The position numbers and the translations under genes are program-made. A DNA stretch of 6,709 bases from Methanoregulaceae archaeon UBA288 (lineage in GTDB: Archaea; Halobacteriota; Methanomicrobia; Methanomicrobiales; Methanospirillaceae), in assembly GCA_002495225.1 (NCBI GenBank), contig DAEF01000171.1, forward strand, positions 1 to 6,709, in the 5' to 3' direction. The notes beneath the pieces were generated by a model. The model was not told the DNA's origin. It saw nothing but the letters and a program-made list of their open reading frames with translations, and did no database searches. Below, piece by piece: positions 1 through 5,797 of the stretch. Every line of letters starts with the position of its first letter. Positions within the stretch are counted from its first letter, which is position 1.

Positions 1-897
1 CCCCGTGTCCGGGCGGCGATCAGAGAAGAGCGGCCCGAGGGGTACAGACCCCCGTCCCCCGCCGACATACGCCGTTCGCCCGAGGTACGCGGTGAAGGCG
101 CGCCCGTAGTGGGAGTTCAGGAGCCGGGACGCCCGGACATCCCCCTCGCCGTAGCACGCGAAGTACCCCGCGCCCGGGCTGGGCGTGCCCCCGACGCAGG
201 CGTCGAGGTAGTCGAGCTTGGCCCGGTTGGCCAGGTACTCGAACTCGATCAGGGCGTCGAGCGCCGGGTCCCCGCCCGTCGCCGCCGTGCCCGCCCCCCC
301 TCTCCGCGACTCGATCAGCGCCCGGAACGTTGCCAGGTCCTCCCGGTTGTCGGGGTCGAGCGCGCACCACTCGCGCTCCCGGGAGTCGAGCCGGACCGTG
401 GGTCCGAGGCCGAGCCGGGCGGGCGCGAAGTCCCGGAGGGTGTCGTACCACGCCCGCTGCTCGTCGCGATAGGCGGGGTCGTCGTCGTGCGCGTCGATCT
501 CGAGACAGCGGTCCCGCCACCCGGCGACAGAAAACCCCACGGCAAGTTCCGCCGGGTACCGCCCGAGCGCGGCGGCCCGCGGCGCCGTGAAGTGCTGCGA
601 CTCGTCGAACTCGACGATGAACCCGGGGTCCTGAACGAAGAAGTCGACCGGCGCGAGACGGGCGGCGCGGACGAAGTCGCGGTGTCCGCGGTGATCGCCG
701 AGGGCCGCGTGGATCGCCGTGAGCGCCGCGCCCCACGGGCCGTCGGCCCAGTCCTCGACCCTCGCGGGGACCTCGAGCCGGTGGTTCCGCCCGACCGGGC
801 CGTAGCAGCGCCCGAGGAGGGCCGCCACCGCGTCCTTGCACGCAGGACAGCGCTCCCCGGCGTGCGTCTCACCGGGCATCCGCGATTCCCCCGACAT
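1..897 (-). CDS. Uncharacterised protein with a PD-(D/E)XK nuclease-like motif, C-terminal end beyond the window
   Basis: The frame is open for 299 codons with no stop and leaves the window at base 1, so the C-terminus is missing. I place the start at ATG 897, preceded by a GGTG five bases upstream; ATG 879, six codons inside, is the alternative. Numbering from 897, the N-terminus has a Cys-Pro-Ala-Cys pair (C17, C20) and C31, a possible zinc knuckle. Residues 83-103 are the informative part: D85 in a hydrophobic strand, then IVEFDESQHF with E96, D98, E99 and Q101. A D followed about ten residues later by an E-x-D/E-x-Q strand is the arrangement of Vsr-like and related PD-(D/E)XK endonucleases. 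A later DEQRAWYDTLRDF stretch would fit the helix after the core. Nuclease activity is inferred, and I do not recognise a named family. The upstream small gene's stop lies inside this gene's start, so the two are probably co-transcribed. Confidence 0.8.
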   Translation of the reverse strand, partial: MSGESRMPGETHAGERCPACKDAVAALLGRCYGPVGRNHRLEVPARVEDWADGPWGAALTAIHAALGDHRGHRDFVRAARLAPVDFFVQDPGFIVEFDESQHFTAPRAAALGRYPAELAVGFSVAGWRDRCLEIDAHDDDPAYRDEQRAWYDTLRDFAPARLGLGPTVRLDSREREWCALDPDNREDLATFRALIESRRGGAGTAATGGDPALDALIEFEYLANRAKLDYLDACVGGTPSPGAGYFACYGEGDVRASRLLNSHYGRAFTAYLGRTAYVGGGRGSVPLGPLFSDRRPDTG

Positions 898-1096
898 CTC
901 CGCACCCCCCGAGGGCCCGGTAGAGCCGGTACCGGTGCAGGAGGCCGGCCGCCTCGCTCCGGTGCCCGGTCTCGACCGCGACCGCCGCCCGTTCCGGCAC
1001 CCGCGCGGTCTCGTCGGCTGCCCAGCGGGTCCACTCCCCCTCGCATCGCGAGTGCAGCGCGCAGTGCTCCCGGCCCCTCTTTGCGTCGGATCCCAT
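869..1096 (-). CDS. Small Cys/His-containing hypothetical protein
   Basis: A 75-residue protein is predicted from ATG 1096. An in-frame ATG at 1123 would add nine residues (MVCRADCWS). I prefer 1096 because the AT-rich stretch around 1131-1140 sits at TATA distance for a transcript starting near 1112, and a GGAG lies just before this ATG, although only one base away. The N-terminal part has H11, C12, H15 and C18 followed by an E-x-E-W-x-x-W segment; the rest is a probable amphipathic helix (residues about 26-64) rich in Ala, Glu and Arg. The composition is far less Arg/Pro-skewed than the overlapping frames, which supports it as the real one. Its TGA at 869-871 overlaps the start of the nuclease-like gene, indicating translational coupling. 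I do not recognise the family; metal binding through the Cys/His cluster is only a guess. Confidence 0.6.
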   Translation of the reverse strand: MGSDAKRGREHCALHSRCEGEWTRWAADETARVPERAAVAVETGHRSEAAGLLHRYRLYRALGGCGDVGGIADAR

Positions 1097-1123
1097 GCTC
1101 CAGCAGTCGGCGCGGCAAACCAT

Positions 1124-1157
1124 AACGACTTTTACCATATCATGCTTAACATCGGGT
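1124..1157. promoter_or_regulatory. Divergent promoter region with a shared AT-rich TATA stretch
   Basis: The gap between the leftward pair and the rightward regulator is only 61 bases and holds the one AT-rich segment of the neighbourhood (TTTTACCATATCATG, 1131-1145). Read rightward, the TATA-like TTTTACCA ends about 20 bases before ATG 1158, so the regulator mRNA would be leaderless or nearly so. Read leftward, TGATATGG gives a start near 1112, ahead of ATG 1096. HFX_2341-type regulators carry a DNA-binding domain, so autoregulation and control of the divergent genes from this stretch is plausible but not shown. No clear operator dyad is seen. Confidence 0.5.
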
Positions 1158-2000
1158 ATGCCGGGGCTGAGCGAGGACGTCCACATCATCCCTCTCGGCC
1201 ACGAGGTGGATCGGGCGCTCGTTCCGTTCGACCGCCAGAAGCCCGCGTGCGCGTACCTGCTCACGCTCCTCGAGACCGACCGGTACGACCCCGCTCTCCA
1301 CGCGAAACAGCGGATCTACACGGAACGCGTCGCCTCGGAACTCGGGGCCCTCGGCGTCCAGGTCGTGCCGGTCCAGACCGACCTCTTCGACCTTTTCGAC
1401 GTCATCACCGTGACGGCCGGCCTGATCGTCGCCGAGCAGGCGCAGGGCAACCGCGTCTCGGTCAACATGTCGGCCGCCGGGCGGCTGACCTCGGTGGGCG
1501 CGACCCTCGCGGGGATGGCCCACGGCGCCCAGGTCTACTACGTCGAAGCGGACCGCTACGCGGAGACGGACGAGGAGCGGCTCGCCCACGGATTGAGCGT
1601 CTGCGCCGGACCGCGGATCGCGCCGGTGCCGAACTTCCAGTTCAGCCTCCCCGACGCATCGTCGATCGCGCTCCTCGTCGACCTCTGTCGCCACCCCGGG
1701 GGACGGGACACGCGCCAGCTCCGGCAGGTCCTCCGGGAGCGGGGCGCCCCCGGCTTCGCGATCGACCCCGACGCCCTGCCGCGCGGCGGGCCCCGGGGCT
1801 CCCGCCGCCCCGAGGAGACCCGGCAGCTGATGAAGCTCGAGAAGCGGTACATGGCCCGGCTCGTCGCCGACGGGTACGTCGAGCGCGAACGGGAGGGGCG
1901 ACGAAACCGGTACACGGTCACCGAGTCGGGCCGGTACACGGCGGCGGTCTCGGGCCTGCTCTGGGACGGGGCCCGGGCGGCGCAATTCCGAACACCGTAG
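1158..2000 (+). CDS. HFX_2341/DUF6293-family transcriptional regulator, CARF-like sensor plus winged helix
   Basis: This is a 280-residue predicted ligand-sensing transcription factor. The N-terminal half (about 6-150) is a Rossmann-like domain beginning VHIIPLGHEVDRALVPF, with a middle strand VSVNMSAAGRL followed by the helix TSVGATLAGMA (101-121). That Asn-x-Ser-x-x-(Gly/Lys) turn before a helix matches the ligand-binding loop of CARF domains. The C-terminal part (about 165-270) is a winged helix: a predicted recognition helix near 225-240 (MKLEKRYMARLVADGY), then an Arg-rich wing (EREREGRRNRYTVTESG). ATG 1158 is chosen because family members start close to the VH-PLG strand; the frame opens further upstream but that part is unlike a protein. 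The length is normal for the family. Its ligand and targets are unknown. CARF domains often bind cyclic oligonucleotides made by type III CRISPR systems, but nothing here produces one. Confidence 0.82.
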   Translation: MPGLSEDVHIIPLGHEVDRALVPFDRQKPACAYLLTLLETDRYDPALHAKQRIYTERVASELGALGVQVVPVQTDLFDLFDVITVTAGLIVAEQAQGNRVSVNMSAAGRLTSVGATLAGMAHGAQVYYVEADRYAETDEERLAHGLSVCAGPRIAPVPNFQFSLPDASSIALLVDLCRHPGGRDTRQLRQVLRERGAPGFAIDPDALPRGGPRGSRRPEETRQLMKLEKRYMARLVADGYVEREREGRRNRYTVTESGRYTAAVSGLLWDGARAAQFRTP

Positions 2001-2010
2001 AAACAGCGCA

Positions 2011-2055
2011 GCATATTTTTATACATGCACTCCATCTACTGGACGAGGTCCAATC
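2011..2055 (+). promoter_or_regulatory. Promoter and ribosome binding site of the GerW-like gene
   Basis: Ten bases after the regulator's stop there is a strong archaeal TATA-type element, CATATTTTTATACATG (2013-2028), centred near 2020. A start about 25 bases downstream (near 2045) would give a leader of about ten bases. GAGGT at 2045-2049 is a Shine-Dalgarno match six bases before ATG 2056. This suggests that the three-gene cassette has its own promoter and is not simply read through from the regulator. Confidence 0.65.
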
Positions 2056-2508
2056 ATGGCTGGAGAAGAGATGATACGGATCGCCGTCTCGGAGCTCGAG
2101 CGGCTTATCTCGACGAAGAACGTGGTCGGCGAGCCAGTGGCGATGGGCGACCGGGTGATGATCCCGATCTCGGGGTACGGCTTCGGCTTCGGCGGCGTTT
2201 CGGGGAATGGCACGGCGGGAGAGGCGCAGTCCAACGCCGGCGGCGAGGGCTCGGGCGTCGGCGCCGGTGCGGGGGTCAGCCCGATCGCGGTCGTTATCCT
2301 GGACGGCACGGTCCGCGGCCCGACGGGGGTGCAGGTCCATCTCCTCAAGAAGCGGTCCGAACTGGCCGAGGTGGTCTCGACGGTCTCGTCCTCGCTCGCG
2401 CCCCAGGTGATCGACGCCCTCAGGGGCAGGCAGGACGCCCCCGGGGCCTCCAGGACCGCGTTCGCCGACGAGGAGGGCTGCGAGCCCTCGTCCGCCAGCA
2501 GGGTCTGA
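2056..2508 (+). CDS. GerW/YtfJ-family protein
   Basis: The 150-residue product matches the GerW (YtfJ, Spore_YtfJ) family. Family hallmarks are visible: a helix MIRIAVSELERLIST, then VVGEPVAMGDRVMIPISGYGFGFGG (residues 23-47), a Gly/Ser/Ala-rich stretch (48-74), and the strand SPIAVVILDG (75-84). In Bacillus, YtfJ is needed for normal spore germination, but archaea do not sporulate, so its role here is unknown; only the family assignment is secure. There is no signal peptide or membrane segment, so it is probably cytoplasmic or held at the membrane by the DUF2953 partner encoded 31 bases downstream. The tail after about residue 125 is polar and probably disordered. The start is fixed by the GAGGT site and TATA box. 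The same ytfJ/ytfI pairing is found in Firmicutes, so the pair appears conserved across domains. Confidence 0.85.
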   Translation: MAGEEMIRIAVSELERLISTKNVVGEPVAMGDRVMIPISGYGFGFGGVSGNGTAGEAQSNAGGEGSGVGAGAGVSPIAVVILDGTVRGPTGVQVHLLKKRSELAEVVSTVSSSLAPQVIDALRGRQDAPGASRTAFADEEGCEPSSASRV

Positions 2509-2539
2509 CCGCCGGTCCCCAACCGCTCCCCTGCCGCAC

Positions 2540-3202
2540 ATGCCGCTGCTGCTCACCGTCGCGATCGTCGTCGTGGTCCTGGTGGTTCTCGCCCTGCTCT
2601 ACCTCACCTTCGTGCCGATCGTGGCGTCGTTCCGCGCCGCGGCGTGCCTGACCGTGGCCGAGCTGGCCTGGGGCCTGGTCGGCCTGCGGTTCCGCCTCGA
2701 GCGCGGGTCCGGGCGGTACCTCGAGCTCCTCTTGGCCGGCCGGCCGGTACGGCGGATCCCGCTCGCGGAAGGCGAGGAACCAGCCCCGGAGGCGCCGCAG
2801 GAGGAACGGGCTCCAGAGGAGGAGGTCCCGCCCGAAACCGGGACGCCCGGGCGGTGGCTCGAGGGGGTCCGGCTCGTCCTCCGCACCTGGCCCGACCTCC
2901 AGCGGCTCCTGGTCGCGGTCCTGCGTGAGACCCGTCTCCGCATCCGGCTCGGGATCGTCCTCGGTACCGGGGACGCCGCGACCACCGGGGAGGCCTTCGG
3001 CGCGCTGATGGCCCTCCGGGGGATCGCGAGCGCCCAGCCCTGGTTCCTCCTGGACGCCACGCCCGTCTTCGACGGCCCGTGCTTCGACTGGGACGCGGAC
3101 GGCGAGGCGCGGGTGCGGTCACCGATCCGGGTGATGCTCCCGGCTCTCCGGCTCGCCCTGCGCCCCGAAATCAGGGAGCTCGTGCGGGGGGCCCGGTCGT
3201 GA
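2540..3202 (+). CDS. DUF2953 (YtfI-like) membrane-anchored protein
   Basis: The 220-residue protein starts with one hydrophobic segment (residues 3-29, rich in Leu, Val, Ile), best read as an uncleaved N-terminal anchor. A beta-type segment (36-76) follows, then an acidic Pro/Glu linker (78-105) and the core: helix RWLEGVRLVLRTWPDLQRLL, strand TRLRIRLGIVLG, and the DUF2953 signature GTGDAATTGEAFGALMAL (142-159). After this come an aromatic strand ending in DATPVFDG and a final basic helix. The family function is unknown; in Bacillus its homologue YtfI is encoded next to YtfJ. ATG 2540 has no convincing Shine-Dalgarno and follows the GerW-like stop by 31 bases, so it is probably translated as part of the same mRNA. 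Its end overlaps the next gene. A membrane scaffold for the GerW-like protein is my inference. Confidence 0.82.
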   Translation: MPLLLTVAIVVVVLVVLALLYLTFVPIVASFRAAACLTVAELAWGLVGLRFRLERGSGRYLELLLAGRPVRRIPLAEGEEPAPEAPQEERAPEEEVPPETGTPGRWLEGVRLVLRTWPDLQRLLVAVLRETRLRIRLGIVLGTGDAATTGEAFGALMALRGIASAQPWFLLDATPVFDGPCFDWDADGEARVRSPIRVMLPALRLALRPEIRELVRGARS

Positions 3203-3429
3203 TCGCGATCGACGAGGTTCGTCTCGGAGACCCGATCGAGGCGGCGGGGCGCGTGCTGACGCCCGTGCTCCGCGTCCGGTACACGGTGGTTGCCGGGCCC
3301 GCCGGCGCCGGGGGCTTCGGCGCGGTCGAGCCGCTCGGGATCGTGCTCGAGGAAGCCGGCGAGACATTCTATCTCCCCTTCGATCCGCAGAGGGACTGGG
3401 ACTGGATCGCGGCCCGGCTCGAGGCCTGA
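3199..3429 (+). CDS. Small protein of the GerW/DUF2953 cassette, possibly GerW-like
   Basis: The start is GTG 3199, whose last two bases are part of the TGA of the DUF2953 gene (a GTGA, 4-base overlap); the G-rich run 3184-3192 lies upstream. Using the earlier ATG at 3079 would add an Arg/Pro-rich out-of-frame stretch, so I reject it. The 76-residue protein has no signal or membrane segment. Its pattern resembles the GerW-like neighbour: LGDPIEAAGRVLTPV (9-23) against VGEPVAMGDRVMIPI, then a Gly-rich GFGA (39-42) and EPLGIVLEEAGETFYLP (44-60) against SPIAVVILDG. This suggests a shortened relative lacking the N-terminal helix and the long Gly-rich loop. The C-terminus (DWDWIAARLE) is a short amphipathic helix. 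The function is unknown, and the similarity is by eye only. Confidence 0.72.
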   Translation: MIAIDEVRLGDPIEAAGRVLTPVLRVRYTVVAGPAGAGGFGAVEPLGIVLEEAGETFYLPFDPQRDWDWIAARLEA

Positions 3430-3669
3430 GCCCTCGGGGACCGGGCCCCCGTTCGGGACGGCGGCGGGCGACGGCCGGAGTGCCAGGGACGGCCCGTCCA
3501 CCGCGCTAGGGACGGGTGCGGCACCCCCCTGCCATGACCCCGCCGGGATGCCGGATCTGCGCGTGAAAATATTCCGATTTTTCTCATAATTTGGAGAAAG
3601 TATTTATGTCTTGTTGCGAATGCGAAGTTGGACGGGACGCCGATCGGGGCATTCGAAAAAAGGAAAGGG
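3430..3669. other. Intergenic region with an AT-rich island and small dyad
   Basis: I see no convincing gene in the 272 bases between the small cassette gene and the NosD-like gene. The first 130 bases stay GC-rich and contain the octamer AGGGACGG twice (near 3483 and 3503). From about 3563 to 3625 the composition turns sharply AT-rich. This island holds a T5 run (3578-3582), which could end the upstream transcript, and a perfect 6-bp inverted repeat, TTTCTC (3580-3585) and GAGAAA (3594-3599), around an 8-base loop. A second TATA-like string, AGTATTTATG, follows (3599-3608). It could be a terminator, an operator or an upstream promoter; the sequence does not decide. Confidence 0.4.
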
Positions 3670-3701
3670 TTTAAAGGGTCACTTTCCACCCCGATGGTTG
3701 C
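3660..3701 (+). promoter_or_regulatory. Promoter of the NosD-like gene
   Basis: A purine-rich BRE-like stretch (AAGGAAAGGG, 3660-3669) leads into a TATA-like TTTAAA at 3670-3675. The centre is about 29 bases before ATG 3702, so the transcript should be leaderless or have a leader of only a few bases. No good Shine-Dalgarno is seen before the ATG. Confidence 0.55.
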
Positions 3702-5090
3702 ATGAAGAACAGCCTGTATTTGAGGTCCGGCCTGATCGCGCTGGTCCTGCTCGCGGCCATCCCCGCGGTGCTCGGCGCGACCAGCATCTCCGGCCCGACT
3801 GTGATTTCATCGCCTGGTACCTATGTCCTCGCACAGGACATCGCGGGCGGTAACTCACCTGCGATCTGGGTAAAGTCCTCCGGCGTCACGATCGACGGCA
3901 ACGGCCACACGATCCGCGGCTCCGGCGGCAGTTTTGGCATCCTGGTGAACCGGGACGGCACGACGCTCTCGGGCGTCGAGATCAGGAACGTCCGGCTCCA
4001 GAACTGGAACTGCGGCATCTATCTCAAGGGCGTCGCGTCCAGTAAAGTCTCCGGCGTGACGGCCGTCTCGAACGGGAAGGCCGGGATCAACCTCCGCACG
4101 ACGCGGGGCACCACGATCTCGGGCTGCACGGTCAGCGGGAACCAGCAGGGCATCCTGCTCTGGCAGGACTGCGACGGCAACACGATCTCCGGGAACACCA
4201 TGAAGGACAACTCCGACATGGGCCTCTGGATGGCCGGCACCGGTCGGACGGGCAGCGGGATCGTCTACGACTCGACCGGCAACACGGTCTCGAACAACGT
4301 CGCGACGGGGAACCGCTACGGGCTCTACCTCGACTTCACCCGCGACAACACCGTGACCGGGAACCGGGCCACGGGTAACGACGACCACGGGATCTTCCTG
4401 GACTACTCGTCCGGGAACAGGGTCACGAACAACGTGGTGAGCGGGCATTCCCAGTCGGGCATCGTCCTCTTCGACTCGGCGCGCTGCACGATCAGCGGCA
4501 ACACGGCCACGAGGAACGGCGACTTCGGCCTCTGGGCGATCCAGAGCCCCTCGCTCGCGATCGTCGGGAACCAGTTCTCCGGGAACAGCGACGGGACCTT
4601 CAGGCTCTCGGGTGGCTCCACGCAGTCCTCGGGCTCGTCCACGCAGACCTCCGGCGGGGCCACCCAGGCTGTTGCCGTGACCACCCCGGTCACGGTTGCG
4701 ACCACCAAGGCCACCGTCACGGCCACGCCGACCCCGACGAAGACGGTGTCCGTCGCAGAGACGCGGGCCCTGGGCACGTCGCCGTCCCCCACCATCGGGG
4801 CCGTGACGAACCAGCAGGCGACCGGCTCCGCGGAGATCGCCGTGAACCCGCCGACCGCCCGGAAGGGCGCGGCGGTCAAGTTCACGGTGACGCCGACCGC
4901 CGGCCAGACCGTCAAGGCGGTCTGGTGGTCGTTCGACGCGGACCGGCACCTCAAGACGTGGAACTCGCGGGCGACCAGCCCGACGTTCTTCTACCCCGCA
5001 ACCGGCACGTTCTCGCCGCTCGTGAGGATCACCTACACGGACAACTCGGTCGAAGAGATCAGGAAGTCCCTGTACGTGAAGGTCACGTAG
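3702..5090 (+). CDS. Secreted NosD-like right-handed beta-helix protein with PKD-like C-terminal domain
   Basis: The product is a 462-residue predicted exported surface protein. Residues 1-25 are a signal peptide (basic MKNSLYLRSG, then a Leu/Ala/Ile core). The segment PGTYVLAQDI (38-47) is the usual entry of NosD/PbH1 proteins. Residues about 53-300 form a parallel beta-helix, visible as repeating turns of about 22 residues of the type (N/G)TISGN...NG..GI.L (for example 137-151, 158-175, 192-211, 216-233, 239-256, 262-277). A Thr/Ser-rich stalk (about 303-372, e.g. TATPTPTKTVS) follows, likely glycosylated. A PKD-like beta-sandwich (378-462) has AVWWSFDAD and PTFFYPATGTFSPLVRI. No C-terminal membrane helix or sorting signal is present, so it may be released or held by other cell-wall proteins. 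Similar NosD-like proteins in methanogens are usually surface proteins rather than copper-enzyme maturases, so I avoid the name nosD. Confidence 0.88.
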   Translation: MKNSLYLRSGLIALVLLAAIPAVLGATSISGPTVISSPGTYVLAQDIAGGNSPAIWVKSSGVTIDGNGHTIRGSGGSFGILVNRDGTTLSGVEIRNVRLQNWNCGIYLKGVASSKVSGVTAVSNGKAGINLRTTRGTTISGCTVSGNQQGILLWQDCDGNTISGNTMKDNSDMGLWMAGTGRTGSGIVYDSTGNTVSNNVATGNRYGLYLDFTRDNTVTGNRATGNDDHGIFLDYSSGNRVTNNVVSGHSQSGIVLFDSARCTISGNTATRNGDFGLWAIQSPSLAIVGNQFSGNSDGTFRLSGGSTQSSGSSTQTSGGATQAVAVTTPVTVATTKATVTATPTPTKTVSVAETRALGTSPSPTIGAVTNQQATGSAEIAVNPPTARKGAAVKFTVTPTAGQTVKAVWWSFDADRHLKTWNSRATSPTFFYPATGTFSPLVRITYTDNSVEEIRKSLYVKVT

Positions 5091-5109
5091 GCGACCACCG
5101 GTTCGTCAA

Positions 5110-5126
5110 CCTTTTTTCCTTTTCCC
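5110..5126 (+). terminator. T-rich terminator after the NosD-like gene
   Basis: Twenty bases after the TAG of the NosD-like gene there is a pyrimidine tract with T6 (5112-5117) and T4 (5120-5123). Archaeal RNA polymerase stops at such U-rich tracts without needing a hairpin. It stands out against the GC-rich surroundings. Confidence 0.6.
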
Positions 5127-5162
5127 GACGCCTGCGCCGGGGAGCGGCAGCGTTGCTCCGCG

Positions 5163-5196
5163 AAAGATAGATATCGCCCGTCCGCCATCCCTCTGC
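5163..5196 (+). promoter_or_regulatory. Promoter of the SixA-like gene
   Basis: AAAGATAGATATCG (5163-5176) is a TATA-like element centred about 27-29 bases before ATG 5197, which implies a leaderless transcript. No Shine-Dalgarno is visible directly before the ATG. Confidence 0.5.
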
Positions 5197-5676
5197 ATGG
5201 ACCTCTACGTCCTCCGGCATGCGAAGGCGGAGCGGATGGCCCCGGGCGGAGACGACGCGGTCCGTCTTCTGACCGAGAAGGGGCAGCGGGACGCCCGGCG
5301 ACTCGGCCGGTGGATGCGGGACCGCGACCTCGCGATCGACCTGGTCGCGACGAGCCCGCACGTCCGGGCGCGGGACACCGCCGTCCTGGTGCTCCAGGGG
5401 GCAACCACGCCGCCCCCGCTCGAGACCTGGGACGAGCTGCGGCCGGGCGGACCGGTGGAAGCGGTCCTCGCGCGGCTCGCGGCGTCCGACCCGGTCGGAG
5501 CCGTGCTGGTCGTCGGGCACGAGCCGCTCCTCTCCTCGCTTGTGTCGGCGGCGATCGGGGGGGGACGGGTCCGGCTGGCCAAGGGCGCACTGGCGAAGGT
5601 GGGCGATTTCTCGCCGGGGGGCGACGGCGCGCTCGAGCTGCTCGTGACGCCGGCGCTGATCGCGCCGGGGCCGTGA
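5197..5676 (+). CDS. sixA: SixA-type histidine phosphatase (phosphoglycerate mutase-like superfamily)
   Basis: A 159-residue, single-domain, cytoplasmic member of the histidine phosphatase superfamily. It has the catalytic motif near the N-terminus, LRHAKAE (R7, H8, the phospho-accepting His), the second-shell SPHVRARDTA (53-62) carrying the conserved Arg, E80 in WDELRPGG as the likely acid/base, and the second His in VVGHEP (H108). The RHAKAE form of the motif and the short length are typical of SixA, which removes phosphate from phosphohistidine proteins such as HPt domains in bacteria; in archaea the substrate is unknown. The family assignment is firm, the substrate is not. It has its own TATA box and no partner gene. 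Its stop lies 28 bases from the distal end of the CRISPR array, which is transcribed toward it. Confidence 0.88.
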   Translation: MDLYVLRHAKAERMAPGGDDAVRLLTEKGQRDARRLGRWMRDRDLAIDLVATSPHVRARDTAVLVLQGATTPPPLETWDELRPGGPVEAVLARLAASDPVGAVLVVGHEPLLSSLVSAAIGGGRVRLAKGALAKVGDFSPGGDGALELLVTPALIAPGP

Positions 5677-5704
5677 GGGCCGGGCCGGCCGCGGTGAGGA
5701 CATC

Positions 5705-5769
5705 GATTCGTCCCGTTGAACACGGGGAACGAACTCACCCACCTCAAGAAATACCTCAAGAAAGCCCTC
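5705..5769 (-). repeat. Fossil CRISPR repeat and fossil spacer beyond the distal end of the array
   Basis: Bases 5705-5736 align with the repeat at about 20 of the first 26 positions, including an unbroken ACACGGGGAAC (5720-5730). The repeat end then carries a 4-base tandem duplication (GAACGAAC, then TC). The stretch from there to the next repeat (5737-5769) is exactly 33 bases, the standard spacer length of this array, which is the strongest sign that this is a decayed unit and not chance similarity. The fossil spacer contains an internal direct repeat, ACCTCAAGAAA at 5741-5751 and 5753-5763. Confidence 0.75.
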
Positions 5770-5797
5770 GGTCCATCCCTGCGTACACGGGGAACTC
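5770..5797 (-). repeat. Degenerate trailer-end CRISPR repeat
   Basis: This copy differs from the consensus at positions 4 (T to C, base 5773) and 11 (C to T, base 5780). The second change falls in the plus-strand CCCC run of the stem; on the minus strand it turns a G-C pair into an A/C mismatch, so this last hairpin should be weakened. Point mutations in the leader-distal repeat are typical of CRISPR arrays and place the old end at the left. Confidence 0.9.

Noticed and set aside
20..1125. Other long frames on both strands in the first kilobase
   Set aside because: Their products are low-complexity Arg/Pro/Gly/Ser strings. The frame open from 897 to base 1 on the minus strand has balanced composition and a recognisable motif.
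836..2074. A 412-codon plus-strand frame and minus-strand frames overlapping the regulator
   Set aside because: Composition is Arg/Pro-rich and they conflict with the well-supported regulator frame.
3855..4949. Long minus-strand frame antisense to the NosD-like gene
   Set aside because: An Arg/Val/Gly-rich shadow caused by codon bias of the repeated beta-helix gene; the sense frame has a signal peptide and domain structure.
3702..5090. True NosD copper-chaperone function for nitrous oxide reductase
   Set aside because: No nos genes are nearby, and NosD-like beta-helices with PKD domains are common surface proteins in methanogens.
5683..5690. GGCCGGCC palindrome as a terminator for sixA or the array
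   Set aside because: Too short and without a T-rich tract on either strand; such palindromes are expected in DNA this GC-rich.
5677..5704. CRISPR leader on the left side of the array
   Set aside because: Only 28 GC-rich bases separate sixA from the fossil repeat, and the degenerate repeats mark this as the old end.
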